Shown here piece by piece: positions 63,802-64,000 of a DNA stretch of 64,000 nucleotides (positions within the stretch are counted from its first letter, which is position 1; every line of letters starts with the position of its first letter). A program made the position numbers and the translations under genes. The notes under the pieces were generated by a model, which was not told where the DNA came from, searched no databases, and saw nothing but the letters and a program-made list of their open reading frames with translations. Source of the DNA: DASZMX01 sp035551475 (GTDB lineage Bacteria > Verrucomicrobiota > Verrucomicrobiia > Limisphaerales > Palsa-1400); the NCBI GenBank assembly GCA_035551475.1, contig DASZMX010000082.1, forward strand, positions 1-64,000, given 5' to 3'.

Positions 63802-64000
63802 ATGGAATCCCATGAGTTGCTGCGGGAAGTGTTCCAGAAAGTCAGCCCGAAACACGCTGCGGCGGAGTTGGGGTTGTCGCTCTCAATGGTCTATAAATGG
63901 GCCGAGCCGCCCGACCAGCAAAGCGGCGCGGCCAATCCGCTCGATCGCGTGGTGGCGCTGCTGCGCTTGAGCCATGATCCGCGCATTGTGCAATGGCTCT
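63802..64000 (+). CDS. Helix-turn-helix protein, N-terminal part (truncated by window end)
   Basis: The gene starts at ATG 63802 and is open to the last base. The first 66 codons contain an HTH (LREVFQKVSPKHAAAELGLS, LSMVYKWAEPP), similar to phage CII-type or Xre-like DNA-binding segments. The rest is outside the window. It is 53 nt downstream of the MCE gene on the same strand. Confidence 0.65.
   Translation, partial: MESHELLREVFQKVSPKHAAAELGLSLSMVYKWAEPPDQQSGAANPLDRVVALLRLSHDPRIVQWL

Overview
The window reads as chromosomal DNA of a GC-rich, Gram-negative-type bacterium, most probably a member of the Verrucomicrobiota (Pedosphaera/Limisphaera-like lineage). This is inferred, not proven. 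The pointers are: PEP-CTERM proteins plus a VPDSG-CTERM-like protein, an EF-Tu whose switch I lacks the usual RGITI motif, DUF1573, MauE, DUF2934 and BlaI/M56 genes, Asn-Thr-rich linkers in secreted proteins, and an outer-membrane lipid transport (Mla/MCE) locus. There is no rRNA operon, CRISPR array, phage or recognisable transposase.

Layout. 1-2.3 kb: four tandem paralogous PEP-CTERM secreted proteins on the minus strand. 2.6-4.3 kb: a receiver-HDOD-transmembrane fusion protein. 4.3-9.8 kb: pyruvate dehydrogenase genes E1-E2-E3 on the minus strand, with a lipoate-protein ligase divergent from E1. 10.6-16.3 kb: a degenerate peptidase-MA-like secreted protein, rpmE, prfA, a HAD hydrolase, an ArsR-SRPBCC pair and a second HDOD protein. 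16.3-20.5 kb: pgk-tpiA-secG-oligopeptide-binding lipoprotein on the minus strand. 20.9-25.2 kb: small accessory genes, namely a VPDSG-CTERM-like protein, a partly decayed toxin-antitoxin locus, an ECF sigma/anti-sigma/Spy-like triad and a secreted FN3 protein. 25.5-30.7 kb: an SMP-30 hydrolase, a DUF1573-rhodanese-MauE operon, a metallo-beta-lactamase-fold enzyme and two Hsp20 chaperones.

30.8-36.4 kb is the least conventional part. A 990-residue protein appears to join a C39/papain-like domain to a xylose-isomerase-like TIM barrel. It lies directly downstream of a 67-residue peptide gene with a good Shine-Dalgarno and a Cys/Thr/Ser-rich tail. A GT10 fucosyltransferase and a DUF481 outer-membrane protein follow. 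The peptide/enzyme pair is the best candidate for an undescribed, RiPP-like peptide system, but this is a hypothesis.

36.6-50.3 kb: a 26-bp-arm inverted repeat, a small membrane-anchored protein, then the core information-processing cluster tRNA-Thr-tuf-tRNA-Trp-tRNA-Ser-secE-nusG-rplKAJL-rpoBC. 50.3-54.5 kb: an iron alcohol dehydrogenase with an ABM monooxygenase, and 2-oxoacid:ferredoxin oxidoreductase korAB behind a leader with a terminator-like hairpin. 54.8-58.3 kb: a large secreted subtilase. 58.4-60.5 kb: a BlaI repressor and an M56 BlaR1-like sensor interrupted by an in-frame TGA. 60.5-64 kb: DUF2934, an MlaE-MlaF-MlaD-type lipid transporter whose ATPase has several non-canonical motifs, and a truncated HTH gene at the edge.

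Metabolically, pgk/tpiA, PDH plus lipoate salvage, and KorAB suggest glycolysis feeding acetyl-CoA, with ferredoxin-linked 2-oxoacid oxidation. Two kinds of C-terminal sorting signal, the subtilase and the Mla locus indicate a substantial investment in the envelope.
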